Of a stretch of 64,000 bases of DNA, positions 10,004 to 25,799 are shown piece after piece (the stretch's first letter is position 1; each line of letters opens with the position of its first letter). The translations under genes were made by a program, and so were the position numbers. A model generated the notes under the pieces. It was not told the DNA's origin, made no database searches, and saw only the letters and a program-made list of their open reading frames with translations. This stretch comes from Gottfriedia luciferensis (lineage in GTDB: Bacteria > Bacillota > Bacilli > Bacillales > Bacillaceae_G): the NCBI RefSeq assembly GCF_001712755.1, contig NZ_MDKC01000003.1, positions 1 to 64,000 on the forward strand. Reading direction: 5' to 3'.

Positions 10004-10683
10004 AGTTTGCAGTAATTGTGTTCCCGGGCTCAAATTGTGATGTTGATATGTATCATGCAATCAAAGATGAGTTAGGCGAAGAAGTAGAATACGTATGGCA
10101 TGATTCAACGAATTTAGATGAATTTGATGGTATCTTATTACCAGGTGGCTTCTCATATGGAGATTACTTACGCTCTGGCGCAATTGCAGGTTTTGCAAAC
10201 GTGATGGATGCCGTGAAGAAAGCTGCTGCTGAAGGTAAACCAGTATTTGGCGTTTGTAATGGATTCCAAATCCTAACTGAAGCAGGTCTACTACCAGGTA
10301 CTCTTAGACGTAATGAGAAATTAAAATTTATGTGTAAACAAGTTGAGCTTGTTGTTGAAAACAATGAATCAATGTTTACAACTGGTTATGAAAAAGGTCA
10401 AGTAATTACTGTGCCAATCGCACATGGTGAAGGAAATTACTATTGCGATCAAGAAACATATGAATCACTTAAAAATAATAATCAGATAATTTTCCGTTAT
10501 CAAAATAATCCGAACGGTAGTTTAGATGATATCGCAGGAATTGTTAATGAAAAAGGAAATGTATTAGGTATGATGCCACACCCTGAGCGTGCAGTTGATG
10601 CATTATTAGGTAGTGCAGACGGACTTCAACTATTTCGTTCGATTGTAAGAAACTGGAGGGAAAACCATGTCGTTACTTCTTGA
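10000..10683 (+). CDS. purQ: Phosphoribosylformylglycinamidine synthase, glutaminase subunit PurQ
   Basis: PurQ is the class I glutamine amidotransferase that supplies ammonia to PurL. The 227-residue protein carries the nucleophile Cys86 (GVCNGFQ) and the His194/Glu196 pair (MMPHPERA). Translation begins at GTG 10000, served by GAGGAGGT (9983-9990). The 3' end overlaps purL by 17 nt. Confidence 0.97.
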   Translation: MKFAVIVFPGSNCDVDMYHAIKDELGEEVEYVWHDSTNLDEFDGILLPGGFSYGDYLRSGAIAGFANVMDAVKKAAAEGKPVFGVCNGFQILTEAGLLPGTLRRNEKLKFMCKQVELVVENNESMFTTGYEKGQVITVPIAHGEGNYYCDQETYESLKNNNQIIFRYQNNPNGSLDDIAGIVNEKGNVLGMMPHPERAVDALLGSADGLQLFRSIVRNWRENHVVTS

Positions 10684-12886
10684 GCCAAATCCAATTCAAA
10701 TTGAAAATGATAGAATTTATGCCACTATGGGCTTAACTGATGAAGAGTTTCAATTAGTCAAATCAATTATTGGTCGCAATCCGAACTATACAGAGCTTGG
10801 ATTATTCTCAGTAATGTGGTCTGAACATTGTAGTTATAAAAACTCAAAACCTTTATTACGTAAATTCCCAATAAGCGGTGAGCATGTTTTACAAGGACCA
10901 GGTGAAGGAGCAGGTATTGTTGATATTGGCGATGAGCAAGCTGTAGTATTTAAAATCGAAAGCCATAATCATCCTTCTGCAATTGAACCATACCAAGGTG
11001 CTGCAACTGGTGTAGGTGGAATTATTCGTGATGTATTTTCAATGGGAGCACGTCCTGTTGCACTTCTAAATTCTTTACGATTTGGTGAATTAGAAACTCC
11101 AAGAGTTAAGTATTTATTTGAAGAAGTAGTTGCAGGTATTGCTGGATATGGAAACTGTATTGGTATTCCAACAGTTGGTGGAGAAGTAAACTTCGATCCA
11201 TGTTACGAAGGCAATCCTTTAGTAAATGCAATGTGTGTTGGATTGATCAATCATAAAGATATTAAAAAAGGTCAAGCGCACGGTGCTGGAAATACAGTAA
11301 TGTACGTTGGTGCTTCTACTGGTCGTGACGGAATTCATGGTGCAACTTTTGCTTCTGAAGAGTTATCTGATGCATCTGATGAGAAACGCCCAGCGGTACA
11401 AGTAGGCGATCCATTTATGGAAAAGTTATTACTTGAAGCATGTTTAGAAGTTGTTCAAAATGATGCTCTTGTTGGTATTCAAGATATGGGCGCAGCTGGA
11501 TTAACTTCTTCATCTGCTGAGATGGCTTCAAAAGCAGGAATGGGAATTGAGATGAATCTTGATTTAGTTCCTCAACGTGAAGCGGGTATGACAGCTTACG
11601 AAATGATGCTATCTGAATCTCAAGAACGTATGTTACTAGTTGTAGAAAAAGGTAGAGAGCAAGAAATCGTAGACTTATTTGAAAAGTATGATTTACATGC
11701 TGTTTCTGTAGGACGCGTTACAGATGATAAGATGCTTCGCTTACTTCATAAAGGTGAGGTTGTAGCTGAATTACCTGTAGATGCTCTTGCTGAAGAAGCT
11801 CCAGTATATCATAAGCCATCAACTGAACCTGCATATTATGGTGAGTTCCAAGCGATGGAAAACTATATTCCTGAAATTAGTGATTCAAAAGAAACGTTAA
11901 AACAATTACTTTCTCAACCTACAATCGCAAGTAAAGAGTGGGTTTACGGTCAGTATGATTATATGGTTCGTACAAATACAGTAGTTGCTCCAGGTTCAGA
12001 TGCTGCAGTAATCAGAATTCGTGATACTAAAAAAGCTCTAGCAATGACAACTGACTGTAATGCACGCTACTTATATTTAGATCCTGAAGTTGGTGGGAAA
12101 ATTGCAGTAGCAGAAGCAGCTCGTAATGTAGTTTGTTCAGGAGCTCGTCCACTTGCAATTACAGATTGCTTAAACTTCGGAAATCCTGAAAAACCTGAGA
12201 TTTTCTGGCAGTTAGAAAAAGCAACAGATGGTATGAGTGAAGCTTGTAATGTATTAAGTACTCCTGTAATCGGTGGTAACGTATCATTATATAACGAAAC
12301 AAATGGTGAAGCAGTTTACCCAACTCCTGTAGTTGGTATGGTAGGTCTAATTGAAGACGTCGAGCATATCACGACTCAAAACTTTAAAACTGCTGGCGAT
12401 TTAATTTATGTAATCGGTGGAGCAGAAGCTGAATTCGGTGGAAGTGAGCTTCAAAAATTATTAAATGGCAAAATCTTTGGTAAAGCACCAAGTATTGATT
12501 TAGCTGTTGAATCTAGTCGCCAAGAGCAAATTCTTGCTGCTATTCAAGCAGGTGTAGTTGCTTCAGCACACGATATTTCTGAAGGTGGTTTAGCTGTAGC
12601 GATTGCAGAAAGCACATTTGGTCCGTCAGAAGTTGGTGCAACGATTACGATTGAAGGAAATGAAGTAGTTTCATTATTTAGTGAAACTCAATCACGTTTC
12701 TTACTTTCAGTTAAACCTGAACATAAAGAACAATTCGAAGCATTAGTAGATGCAAAGTTAATCGGTACAGTTACAGAAGAAACATCAGTAACAGTTCGTA
12801 ATGAAAACAATGAAACAGTTCTTCATGCTTCGGTTGAGGAACTGAAACAAGCTTGGAAAGAGGCGATCCCATGCTTGCTGAAATAA
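10667..12886 (+). CDS. purL: Phosphoribosylformylglycinamidine synthase, synthetase subunit PurL
   Basis: This is the 739-residue small form of PurL, which needs PurS and PurQ as partners. It converts FGAR to FGAM with ATP and ammonia. Visible motifs are [36 protein letters not shown] and [18 protein letters not shown], with a second AIRS-like half containing GGNVSLYNE and [20 protein letters not shown] (10655-10660) precedes the ATG inside the purQ coding region. Confidence 0.98.
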   Translation: MSLLLEPNPIQIENDRIYATMGLTDEEFQLVKSIIGRNPNYTELGLFSVMWSEHCSYKNSKPLLRKFPISGEHVLQGPGEGAGIVDIGDEQAVVFKIESHNHPSAIEPYQGAATGVGGIIRDVFSMGARPVALLNSLRFGELETPRVKYLFEEVVAGIAGYGNCIGIPTVGGEVNFDPCYEGNPLVNAMCVGLINHKDIKKGQAHGAGNTVMYVGASTGRDGIHGATFASEELSDASDEKRPAVQVGDPFMEKLLLEACLEVVQNDALVGIQDMGAAGLTSSSAEMASKAGMGIEMNLDLVPQREAGMTAYEMMLSESQERMLLVVEKGREQEIVDLFEKYDLHAVSVGRVTDDKMLRLLHKGEVVAELPVDALAEEAPVYHKPSTEPAYYGEFQAMENYIPEISDSKETLKQLLSQPTIASKEWVYGQYDYMVRTNTVVAPGSDAAVIRIRDTKKALAMTTDCNARYLYLDPEVGGKIAVAEAARNVVCSGARPLAITDCLNFGNPEKPEIFWQLEKATDGMSEACNVLSTPVIGGNVSLYNETNGEAVYPTPVVGMVGLIEDVEHITTQNFKTAGDLIYVIGGAEAEFGGSELQKLLNGKIFGKAPSIDLAVESSRQEQILAAIQAGVVASAHDISEGGLAVAIAESTFGPSEVGATITIEGNEVVSLFSETQSRFLLSVKPEHKEQFEALVDAKLIGTVTEETSVTVRNENNETVLHASVEELKQAWKEAIPCLLK

Positions 12887-14283
12887 AAGGACTAAACGAA
12901 GAGTGTGGAATATTTGGAATTTGGGGGCATACTGATGCTGCCCAAATCTCCTACTATGGTCTTCATAGTTTGCAACATAGAGGCCAAGAAGGAGCTGGAA
13001 TTGTTGTAACGAATGGAAATGAACTTGAAGGTGCAAAGGGGCTTGGCTTAATAACAGAGGTTTTCAGTAAAGGTCAATTAAATGATTTACACGGAAAAGC
13101 TGCTATTGGTCATGTTCGTTATGCAACTGCAGGCGGAGGCGGTTATGAAAATGTTCAGCCTCTATTATTCCAATCGCATACTGGAAGCATTGCTCTTGCT
13201 CATAATGGTAATTTAGTAAATGCTTCAAGATTACGTAAAGACTTAGAGATGCAAGGTAGTATTTTTCAAACTACTTCTGATACTGAAGTTCTTGCTCATT
13301 TAATTAAACGTAATGGCTCTGCTCCATTAAAAGATAGCATTAAAGCATCTTTAAATATGATCAAAGGAGCTTTCGCTTACTTAGTTCTAACAAAAGATGC
13401 AATGTATGTTGCACTAGATCCAAATGGCTTTAGACCTTTGGCGTTAGCTAAACTAGGTGACGCTTATGTTGTAGCTTCAGAGACGTGTGCATTTGATGTA
13501 GTCGGAGCAAAATATATCCGTGATATTAATCCGGGAGAATTACTGATTATTTCAGACAATGGAGTGGAAACTGATCAGTTTACTTCATCTGTTAATCACA
13601 CAATTTGTAGCATGGAATATATTTATTTCTCTCGTCCTGATAGTAATATTGATAATATCAATGTTCATGCCGCACGTAAAAATATGGGGCGTGTATTAGC
13701 TAATGAAGCTCCTGTTGAAGCAGACGTAGTAATCGGTGTTCCCGATTCAAGTATTTCTGCAGCAGTTGGTTACGCAGAAGAATCTGGTATTCCATATGAA
13801 CTTGGATTGATTAAAAATCGCTACGTAGCTCGTACATTTATTCAACCTTCTCAAGAACTTAGAGAGCAAGGGGTTAAGATGAAACTTTCTCCAGTTCGTT
13901 CGATCGTTGAAGGGAAACGAGTAGTAATGGTAGATGATTCAATCGTTCGTGGAACGACAAGCCGCCGAATCGTACAAATGTTACGTGATGCAGGTGCAAG
14001 TGAAGTTCATGTTCGTATTGGCGCACCACCATTGAAAAATCCTTGCTATTACGGTATTGACACTTCAACAAGAGAAGAGTTAATTGCTGCAACTAATACA
14101 ATAGAAGAAATTTGCGAAGAAATTGGTGCAGATTCATTAGAATTTATTAGTTTAGAAGGATTATTAAATGCAATTGGTCGAAATCATGAGGGACCAAATA
14201 GAGGGCAATGTACTGCTTGTTTTACAGGGAAGTATCCAACAGTAATCTATGATGAAAATGAGTTAGTACATTCTCATAATTAA
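12871..14283 (+). CDS. purF: Amidophosphoribosyltransferase
   Basis: PurF commits PRPP to purine synthesis by making phosphoribosylamine from glutamine. The start at 12871 gives an 11-residue propeptide [11 protein letters not shown] followed by Cys12, the N-terminal nucleophile exposed by self-cleavage in the B. subtilis enzyme. A TTG at 12853 would add six residues without support. The PRPP loop is [16 protein letters not shown]. Cysteines in CSMEY, NPCYYG and QCTACF match the [4Fe-4S] ligands of the Bacillus type. It overlaps the end of purL by 16 nt. Length is 471 residues. Confidence 0.97.
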   Translation: MLAEIKGLNEECGIFGIWGHTDAAQISYYGLHSLQHRGQEGAGIVVTNGNELEGAKGLGLITEVFSKGQLNDLHGKAAIGHVRYATAGGGGYENVQPLLFQSHTGSIALAHNGNLVNASRLRKDLEMQGSIFQTTSDTEVLAHLIKRNGSAPLKDSIKASLNMIKGAFAYLVLTKDAMYVALDPNGFRPLALAKLGDAYVVASETCAFDVVGAKYIRDINPGELLIISDNGVETDQFTSSVNHTICSMEYIYFSRPDSNIDNINVHAARKNMGRVLANEAPVEADVVIGVPDSSISAAVGYAEESGIPYELGLIKNRYVARTFIQPSQELREQGVKMKLSPVRSIVEGKRVVMVDDSIVRGTTSRRIVQMLRDAGASEVHVRIGAPPLKNPCYYGIDTSTREELIAATNTIEEICEEIGADSLEFISLEGLLNAIGRNHEGPNRGQCTACFTGKYPTVIYDENELVHSHN

Positions 14284-14294
14284 TAGTAAAAAAC

Positions 14295-14323
14295 AGAGGC
14301 GGTGAGCAAAGTCGCCGCCTCTT
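14295..14323 (+). other. GC-rich hairpin between purF and purM
   Basis: AGAGGCGG pairs with CCGCCTCT across a 13-nt loop. Only a weak pyrimidine stretch follows, so readthrough into purM is likely, with possible partial attenuation or mRNA processing. Confidence 0.6.
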
Positions 14324-14368
14324 CTCAATTGAATCTTTTCATAAGGAACTGAAAGGGGAAATCATCAC

Positions 14369-15406
14369 ATGGCGAATGCATATAAACAAGCTGGAGTAAA
14401 TATCGAAGCTGGCTATGAAGCAGTGAACAGAATGAAGAAACACGTTCAAAAAACAATGCGTCAAGAAGTTCTTGGTGGATTAGGAGGATTTGGAGGAATG
14501 TTTGATCTTTCCAAATTCAACTATAAAGAACCAGTTCTTGTATCAGGGACAGATGGAGTAGGAACAAAATTAAAATTAGCTTTCCAAATGGACCGTCACG
14601 ATACGATTGGCATTGATGCAGTCGCGATGTGTGTGAATGATATTGTGGTTCAAGGAGCGGAGCCTTTATTTTTCCTAGATTACTTAGCAGTGGGCAAGGC
14701 TGTACCTGAACGAATTGAGCAAATTGTAAAAGGTGTATCTGATGGCTGCGTCCAAGCAGGCTGCGCTTTAGTCGGAGGAGAAACTGCAGAAATGCCTGGT
14801 ATGTATCCAGAAGATGAATATGACGTTGCTGGTTTTGCAGTAGGAATTGCTGACAAGTCGAAGCTTGTAACAGGTCAAAACATTAAAGAAGGAGATATCT
14901 TATTAGGAATCTCATCAAACGGGATCCATAGTAATGGATATTCTCTAGTTCGTAAGGTTTTATTAGAAAAAGGTGGCTTAACACTTGATCAACATATTGA
15001 TAAATTAGGTCATACTTTAGGCGAAGAACTACTACGTCCAACTAAAATTTATGTAAAACCAATCTTAAATGTACTAAAAAAGTTTGAAGTAAAAGGTATG
15101 GCACATATTACTGGCGGTGGGTTTATTGAAAATATCCCAAGAATGCTTCCAGAAGGAATCGGTGCAGAAATAGATTACGGTTCATGGCCAATCCAACCAA
15201 TCTTTGATTTATTAGAAGAGATTGGTGAATTGAAGCGCGAAGAAATGTTTAATATTTTTAATATGGGTATTGGTATGGTTCTTGCGGTTAGTGAAGAGAA
15301 CTTCCATGACACTATTAAACTATTAGAAGAAGACGGAGAAAAAGTATTTATTATCGGACGAACAAAAGCAGGTGAAGGTGTAACCTTTGGCGGAGGTTCT
15401 CTGTAA
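14369..15406 (+). CDS. purM: Phosphoribosylformylglycinamidine cyclo-ligase (AIR synthetase)
   Basis: PurM closes the imidazole ring, turning FGAM into AIR with ATP. The 345-residue protein has the AIRS-family motifs [11 protein letters not shown], the [18 protein letters not shown] segment, [14 protein letters not shown], and [19 protein letters not shown] precedes the start. The stop codon shares its last base with the purN start (TAATG). Confidence 0.98.
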   Translation: MANAYKQAGVNIEAGYEAVNRMKKHVQKTMRQEVLGGLGGFGGMFDLSKFNYKEPVLVSGTDGVGTKLKLAFQMDRHDTIGIDAVAMCVNDIVVQGAEPLFFLDYLAVGKAVPERIEQIVKGVSDGCVQAGCALVGGETAEMPGMYPEDEYDVAGFAVGIADKSKLVTGQNIKEGDILLGISSNGIHSNGYSLVRKVLLEKGGLTLDQHIDKLGHTLGEELLRPTKIYVKPILNVLKKFEVKGMAHITGGGFIENIPRMLPEGIGAEIDYGSWPIQPIFDLLEEIGELKREEMFNIFNMGIGMVLAVSEENFHDTIKLLEEDGEKVFIIGRTKAGEGVTFGGGSL

Positions 15407-15969
15407 TGAAGAAGATTGCCGTATTTGCGTCAGGAAATGGTAGCAACTTTCAAGCCATTCTTGATGCAACTCTAAGCGGAGAAGTGAATGCTGAAGTGAA
15501 ATTACTTGTTTGTGATCGTCCAAATGCATTTTGTATCGAGCGAGCAAAGCAAGCAAATATACCATCATTTATATTTTCAGCGAAAAACTATGAATCAAAA
15601 GAGCAATATGAAGGTGAAATTATTGCCCATCTAAAAGAGTTAAATGTCGAATTTATCGTATTAGCTGGCTATATGAGATTGATTGGTCCGACAATTTTAG
15701 ACTCATTTCCTGGGAAAATAGTAAATATTCATCCTTCATTTCTACCATTATTTCCTGGAAAAGACGCAATTGGACAAGCTCTCCTAGCAGGTGTCGAATC
15801 GACAGGTGTAACGGTTCATTATGTCGATGAAGGAATGGATACTGGTCCAATTATTGCGCAAGAAGAAATTCTGATTGAAAAGGGAGACTCTAAGGAGTCT
15901 CTTGAGCAGAAGGTTCATAGTGTCGAGCATGTTTTATATGTGCAAACACTAAAAAAATTGTTTAGTTAA
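15406..15969 (+). CDS. purN: Phosphoribosylglycinamide formyltransferase
   Basis: PurN transfers formyl from 10-formyl-THF to GAR. The 187-residue protein starts KKIAVFASGNGSNFQAI and shows the folate/catalytic segment NIHPSFLPLFPGKDA and the Asp loop HYVDEGMDTGPII that completes the Asn-His-Asp set. It is coupled to purM by a 1-nt stop/start overlap. Confidence 0.97.
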   Translation: MKKIAVFASGNGSNFQAILDATLSGEVNAEVKLLVCDRPNAFCIERAKQANIPSFIFSAKNYESKEQYEGEIIAHLKELNVEFIVLAGYMRLIGPTILDSFPGKIVNIHPSFLPLFPGKDAIGQALLAGVESTGVTVHYVDEGMDTGPIIAQEEILIEKGDSKESLEQKVHSVEHVLYVQTLKKLFS

Positions 15970-16018
15970 TTAGATTAGATATAGAGCATGAAATCGATTA
16001 GATAGGGGAATGTATATC

Positions 16019-17554
16019 ATGAAAAAACGAGCTTTAGTTAGCGTTTCAGATAAACAAGGGATTATTGAATTTGTAAGTGGATTAATTAAACATGATTTTG
16101 AAGTTATTTCAACAGGTGGAACTTATAATTTATTAAAAGATGCTGGATTAAATGTAATTGGTATTTCAGAAGTAACTAACTTTCCAGAAATTATGGATGG
16201 TCGTGTAAAAACATTACATCCTTCAATTCACGGAGGTTTACTAGGTGTTCGTTCAAATGAAGAACATATGCGTCAAATGAACGAGTTAGGTATTCAGCCA
16301 ATAGATTTAGTTTGTGTAAACTTATATCCGTTTAAAGAAACGATCATGAAGCCTGATGTTACATTTGAAGATGCAATTGAAAATATCGATATCGGTGGCC
16401 CTACAATGCTTCGTTCAGCAGCTAAAAATCATGAATTTGTATCTGTCGTAGTGGACCCAACAGATTATGAAGTAATTCTAGCTGAGTTAGCTGAAAATAA
16501 TACGGTTTCTATTGATACGAATCGTCGATTAGCTGCTAAAGTTTTCCGTCATACTGCAGCTTATGATTCATTAATTTCTAATTATTTAACAGAGCAAGTA
16601 GGAGAAGAAAATCCTGAGAGCTATACTGTTACTTACGAATTAAAACAATCTTTACGTTATGGTGAAAATCCTCACCAAAAAGCGACATTCTATCGTGCTC
16701 CAATGCCAACAGTTTCGTCTATTGCTTATGCAGAGCAATTACATGGTAAAGAGCTTTCTTATAACAATATTAATGACGCTAATGAAGCATTAAATATTGT
16801 ACGAGAATTCTCAAATCCAGCTGTTGTCGCTGTAAAACACATGAATCCTTGTGGAGTAGGCGAAGGCACTACAATTGAAGAAGCTTATGATCGTGCTTAT
16901 ACTGCAGATCCAGTTTCAATTTTTGGAGGAATTATTGCGACAAACCGTGAAGTTGACGCTGCAACTGCTAAGAAAATGCACGAATTATTCTTAGAAATTA
17001 TTATCGCTCCTTCATTCAGTGAAGAAGCTTTAGAAATCTTAACTAGTAAAAAGAACTTACGTTTATTAACAGTAGACTTAGAGACTAAACCTACGTTTGC
17101 ACCTAAATTAACGACAGTTCATGGTGGCTTATTACGTCAAGATATGGATACATTTGGATTAGATGATGCAACAATTACAGTTCCTACAAAACGTCAACCG
17201 ACTGAAGAAGAGTGGGAGAATTTAAAATTAGGTTGGAAAGTTGTAAAACATGTTAAATCAAATGCAATTGTTTTAGCGAAGGATCATATGACAATCGGTG
17301 TTGGTGCAGGTCAAATGAACCGTGTTGGAGCTGCAAAAATCGCGATTGAACAAGCTGGCGAAAAATCAAATGGCGCGGCGTTAGCTTCCGATGCATTTTT
17401 CCCTATGAATGATACAGTAGAAGCAGCGGCTAAAGCTGGTATTACAGCAATTATTCAACCGGGCGGATCAATCAAGGATGAAGATTCAATTAAAAAGGCT
17501 GATGAATATGGAATTGCAATGGTCTTTACAGGGGTTCGTCACTTTAAACATTAA
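16019..17554 (+). CDS. purH: Bifunctional AICAR transformylase / IMP cyclohydrolase
   Basis: PurH carries out the last two steps to IMP. The N-terminal MGS-like cyclohydrolase domain (about 1-190) has [14 protein letters not shown] and [11 protein letters not shown]. The C-terminal transformylase domain has [10 protein letters not shown] and the catalytic [11 protein letters not shown] 16010 is only two bases from the AGGGG ribosome binding site, so ATG 16019 is chosen, giving 511 residues as in B. subtilis (512). Confidence 0.97.
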   Translation: MKKRALVSVSDKQGIIEFVSGLIKHDFEVISTGGTYNLLKDAGLNVIGISEVTNFPEIMDGRVKTLHPSIHGGLLGVRSNEEHMRQMNELGIQPIDLVCVNLYPFKETIMKPDVTFEDAIENIDIGGPTMLRSAAKNHEFVSVVVDPTDYEVILAELAENNTVSIDTNRRLAAKVFRHTAAYDSLISNYLTEQVGEENPESYTVTYELKQSLRYGENPHQKATFYRAPMPTVSSIAYAEQLHGKELSYNNINDANEALNIVREFSNPAVVAVKHMNPCGVGEGTTIEEAYDRAYTADPVSIFGGIIATNREVDAATAKKMHELFLEIIIAPSFSEEALEILTSKKNLRLLTVDLETKPTFAPKLTTVHGGLLRQDMDTFGLDDATITVPTKRQPTEEEWENLKLGWKVVKHVKSNAIVLAKDHMTIGVGAGQMNRVGAAKIAIEQAGEKSNGAALASDAFFPMNDTVEAAAKAGITAIIQPGGSIKDEDSIKKADEYGIAMVFTGVRHFKH

Positions 17555-17561
17555 GAAATAA

Positions 17562-18839
<1,278 letters not shown>

Positions 18840-18840
18840 C

Positions 18841-18886
18841 AAGAAAGGGTCGTCATTTATGATTAATGACGACCCTATTTCTTGTT
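18841..18886 (+). terminator. Terminator of the pur operon
   Basis: AGGGTCGTCATT pairs perfectly with AATGACGACCCT. Flanking AAGAAA/TTTCTT extends the stem into a modest T-rich tail. Confidence 0.8.
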
Positions 18887-18948
18887 AAAATAAGAACTAG
18901 TGTTCTATTTTTATCTATACAATCTACTCCATTTTTGATAAACTACTT

Positions 18949-19206
18949 TTATGAAGGTTGAATATAATCTTCGAATGTATCTCCCTCGTCGTGTTTATCT
19001 GCCATAATCTTACATTTCTTACCTAGAGCAGTCATTGGGCAAAAACGTAATACTCCCTCTGCAACTTTCATGGCACCGATTATGATTAAAATGATGACAG
19101 AATTACTACATCTTCTGCGTGTGAGCTTTGCTGTGCCGTAAGCTAAAATTGTTAAGCCAGCAGTTATACGTATAAGTGCATTTATAATGCTAATATTTGG
19201 TCTCAA
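18949..19206 (-). CDS. DUF2892-type small membrane protein
   Basis: An 85-residue protein with two hydrophobic helices (about 8-23 and 35-53), resembling the DUF2892/YgaP-tail family of inner-membrane proteins. Its function is unknown. The start is TTG, supported by AAGGGGAG six nucleotides upstream on the minus strand. It is convergent with purD and divergent from pcrB, so it forms its own unit. Confidence 0.72.
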   Translation of the reverse strand: MRPNISIINALIRITAGLTILAYGTAKLTRRRCSNSVIILIIIGAMKVAEGVLRFCPMTALGKKCKIMADKHDEGDTFEDYIQPS

Positions 19207-19265
19207 AAGAAACTCCCCTTATAATAAGTATCAGTGACTACATCACTCTTTACCATTTTTCCCTT

Positions 19266-19295
19266 TAATTGTTTCAATATCATAGGAAACAATTA
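19266..19295. repeat. 10-bp inverted repeat in the DUF2892/pcrB divergent region
   Basis: TAATTGTTTC (19266-19275) and GAAACAATTA (19286-19295) are exact inverted copies with a 10-bp spacer. This is compatible with an operator for the minus-strand gene or the divergent region; there is no T-run. Confidence 0.5.
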
Positions 19296-19365
19296 GCATT
19301 AATTACTTAAAATGGGGACGTAGGGTTACTTTTCCTTTTTAATAAGATACAATACATTTATATTT

Positions 19366-19395
19366 TTGATAAAAAGTACTTAATAAAAATAGATA
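19366..19395 (+). promoter_or_regulatory. Possible sigma-A promoter of the pcrB operon
   Basis: TTGATA (19366-19371) and TAGATA (19390-19395) are separated by 18 nt, about 35 nt before the pcrB start. Confidence 0.4.
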
Positions 19396-19428
19396 TATTA
19401 ATGTTAAAAAACAATTCCGGAGGACAAA

Positions 19429-20126
19429 ATGTACGATTATTCACAATGGAATCACATATTTAAATTAGATCCAAACAAAGAAATCTCTGATGATGAATTA
19501 GAAAAAATTTGTGAGTCAGGAACGGATGCAATTTTAGTTGGTGGAACGGACGATGTAACGTTAGATGCTACGATATCTTTACTAGTTAGAATAAGACGCT
19601 ATGCAGTACCATGTATTTTAGAGGTATCAAATCTTGAAGCCGTAACTCCAGGTTATGATTTCTATTTTATCCCGACAGTTTTAAATAGTAATGATCCAAA
19701 GTGGATTATTGGAATGCATCAACAAGCAATGAAAGAATTTGCTCATTTAGTTCATGCTGAAGAATTGGTGATGGAAGGTTATTGTATATTAAATGAAGAT
19801 TGTAAAGCTGCAAAGCTGACAAGTGCAGTGACAGATCTTTCAATAGAAGATATTGTAGCTTATGCGGAAGTTTCTGAGCAATTATTAAAATTACCAATTT
19901 TTTATTTAGAATATAGTGGCACATATGGTTCACCCCAGGTGGTAGAAGAAGTATCAACAGTATTAAACAATACGAAATTATTCTATGGTGGGGGAATATC
20001 ATCAGCTCAACAAGCAATTGAGATGAAGCAATTTGCTGATACGATTGTTGTTGGGAACATTATATATGATAACTTACAAGAGGCTTTACTTACTGTGAAA
20101 GCTGTGAAAGAAGGAGCGACGAAGTA

Positions 20127-20127
<1 letters not shown>
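19429..20127 (+). CDS. pcrB: Heptaprenylglyceryl phosphate synthase
   Basis: PcrB links heptaprenyl diphosphate to glycerol-1-phosphate, giving an ether lipid precursor in Firmicutes. The 232-residue TIM-barrel protein shows the family motifs [23 protein letters not shown] and FYGGGISS. The ribosome binding site is CCGGAGG. The stop overlaps the pcrA start by one base (TAATG), reproducing the conserved pcrB-pcrA-ligA-camS operon. Confidence 0.95.
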
Positions 20128-24321
<4,194 letters not shown>

Positions 24322-24394
24322 TAGTTCAATCAACAAGAGGGCGGATTAATGAGGTAGTGGTTCGTTCACTTAATAAGTAGAAGGTGTGAGTTAG

Positions 24395-25597
24395 ATGAAA
24401 AAACGTATAGGAATGCTCCTATGTTGTCTTTCGCTCATCTTATCTGGCTGTTCATTATCAATAAAGAATGAAGATAAGGTTGTACAAGAGAGCAATAATA
24501 AAAAAGGGGAAGACGCAATCATACCCCGCTATTCAATTTCAAATGACTACTACAAGACAATACTTCCATTTAAACCAAGTAAAACAAGAGGTGCTGTCGT
24601 TGCAAATATCGATAATAGACTTGATATTAGTGAATTTGAATTAGGTTTAATGCGAATTGTACAAGAGCAATATTCAACAAAAGATTACTTGTATCAAGAA
24701 GGACAATTATTAAGTAAAAAAACAGTGGAATCTTGGCTAAAAAGGAAGTATACTCCTTCACAATTTAAACAAAAACAAGATGCACTTAAGAGCGCAAATT
24801 TAAAGCCAAGTTCAATTACAAATGATGGATTGAATCCAATTCAAACGGATACAAAAAATCTTACGGAAGATCAAAAGGCTAAACAAGCTCCGATATTTTT
24901 AAATTCTATTTTAGAACAGGATTATCTAAAAAAGGACGGAAAAGAAGTTAAAGTTGAGGGTGTAGCAATTGGTTTAGCAATGAACTCTGTTTATTATTAT
25001 CAAGAGGAGCACGGCTACCCAAGAGAGCTTAAAATTCCTCAAGATGAAATGATTAAACAAGGTAAAGCGATCGCTCAAGAAATTTTGACGCGAGTGCGAA
25101 AAATGGATGAATTTAAAGATATACCAATTACATTTGCTATTTTCCGTCAGCAAAGCCAATCATCTGTAGTACCTGGAAACTATGTTGCAATGACTTCAGT
25201 TTCTGGAAATGACTTCTCAATTAGCAATTGGGATAAAATAAATGAGAAATACTATTTATTCCCTTCAGCCGCTGCAACTGCAGATTACCGAGATGATGCT
25301 ATGAAAATGGTTAATTTTAAATCAGATATAGAAAATTATTTTCCGAATTATACTGGTGTTGTAGGCACTGGTTTTTATAAGGATAATGAATTAATACAAC
25401 TAAAAATTGATATACCTATGCAATTTTATGGTAAGGCAGAAGTCATAGCTTTTACTCAGTATGTAGCAGGACTTATGATGGACCATTTCCCTTCATACTT
25501 AAAGGTTGAGACGAATATATTCTCATCAAATGGACAGGAAGCACTCATCGTAAAAGAGGTAGATGCTAAGGAACCAAGTGTGCATATTTATAACTAA
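24395..25597 (+). CDS. camS: CamS family sex-pheromone lipoprotein
   Basis: A 400-residue lipoprotein with signal peptide and lipobox LSGC (lipidated Cys19). It belongs to the CamS/YerH family, named from the staphylococcal cAM373 pheromone precursor. Its position after ligA is conserved across Bacillus and Staphylococcus. The hydrophobic signal peptide is the part that gives rise to the pheromone peptide in S. aureus. The role of the mature protein is unclear. A strong terminator follows. Confidence 0.9.
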   Translation: MKKRIGMLLCCLSLILSGCSLSIKNEDKVVQESNNKKGEDAIIPRYSISNDYYKTILPFKPSKTRGAVVANIDNRLDISEFELGLMRIVQEQYSTKDYLYQEGQLLSKKTVESWLKRKYTPSQFKQKQDALKSANLKPSSITNDGLNPIQTDTKNLTEDQKAKQAPIFLNSILEQDYLKKDGKEVKVEGVAIGLAMNSVYYYQEEHGYPRELKIPQDEMIKQGKAIAQEILTRVRKMDEFKDIPITFAIFRQQSQSSVVPGNYVAMTSVSGNDFSISNWDKINEKYYLFPSAAATADYRDDAMKMVNFKSDIENYFPNYTGVVGTGFYKDNELIQLKIDIPMQFYGKAEVIAFTQYVAGLMMDHFPSYLKVETNIFSSNGQEALIVKEVDAKEPSVHIYN

Positions 25598-25628
25598 AAG
25601 GAAGAGGACTACTCTTCCTTTTTTTTAA
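25596..25628 (+). terminator. Terminator of the pcrB-camS operon
   Basis: AAAGGAAGAG pairs with CTCTTCCTTT with a short loop, followed by a long T-run. Confidence 0.9.
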
Positions 25629-25748
25629 TATAAGGGAAGAATCTGTAAGCGTTTCATATTTGAAGAATATATAGGAATATTGTATTATGTATATGTGAGT
25701 TTTTTATAGAGTAGTTATTCTACTAGCAATTGACTGAAAAAACTGAAT

Positions 25749-25762
25749 GAAAAACGGTTACA
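25749..25762 (+). promoter_or_regulatory. Likely cre (CcpA) site upstream of the P5C dehydrogenase gene
   Basis: GAAAAACGGTTACA matches 12 of 14 positions of the cre consensus TGAAANCGNTNWCA, 37 nt before the start codon. A weaker cre-like sequence (TGTAAGCGTTTCAT) lies at 25644-25657. Catabolite repression of proline/arginine degradation would be sensible. Confidence 0.55.
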
Positions 25763-25799
25763 GTTGTTGCTATTTTCAAACTAAAGGGGGATTTATTCA

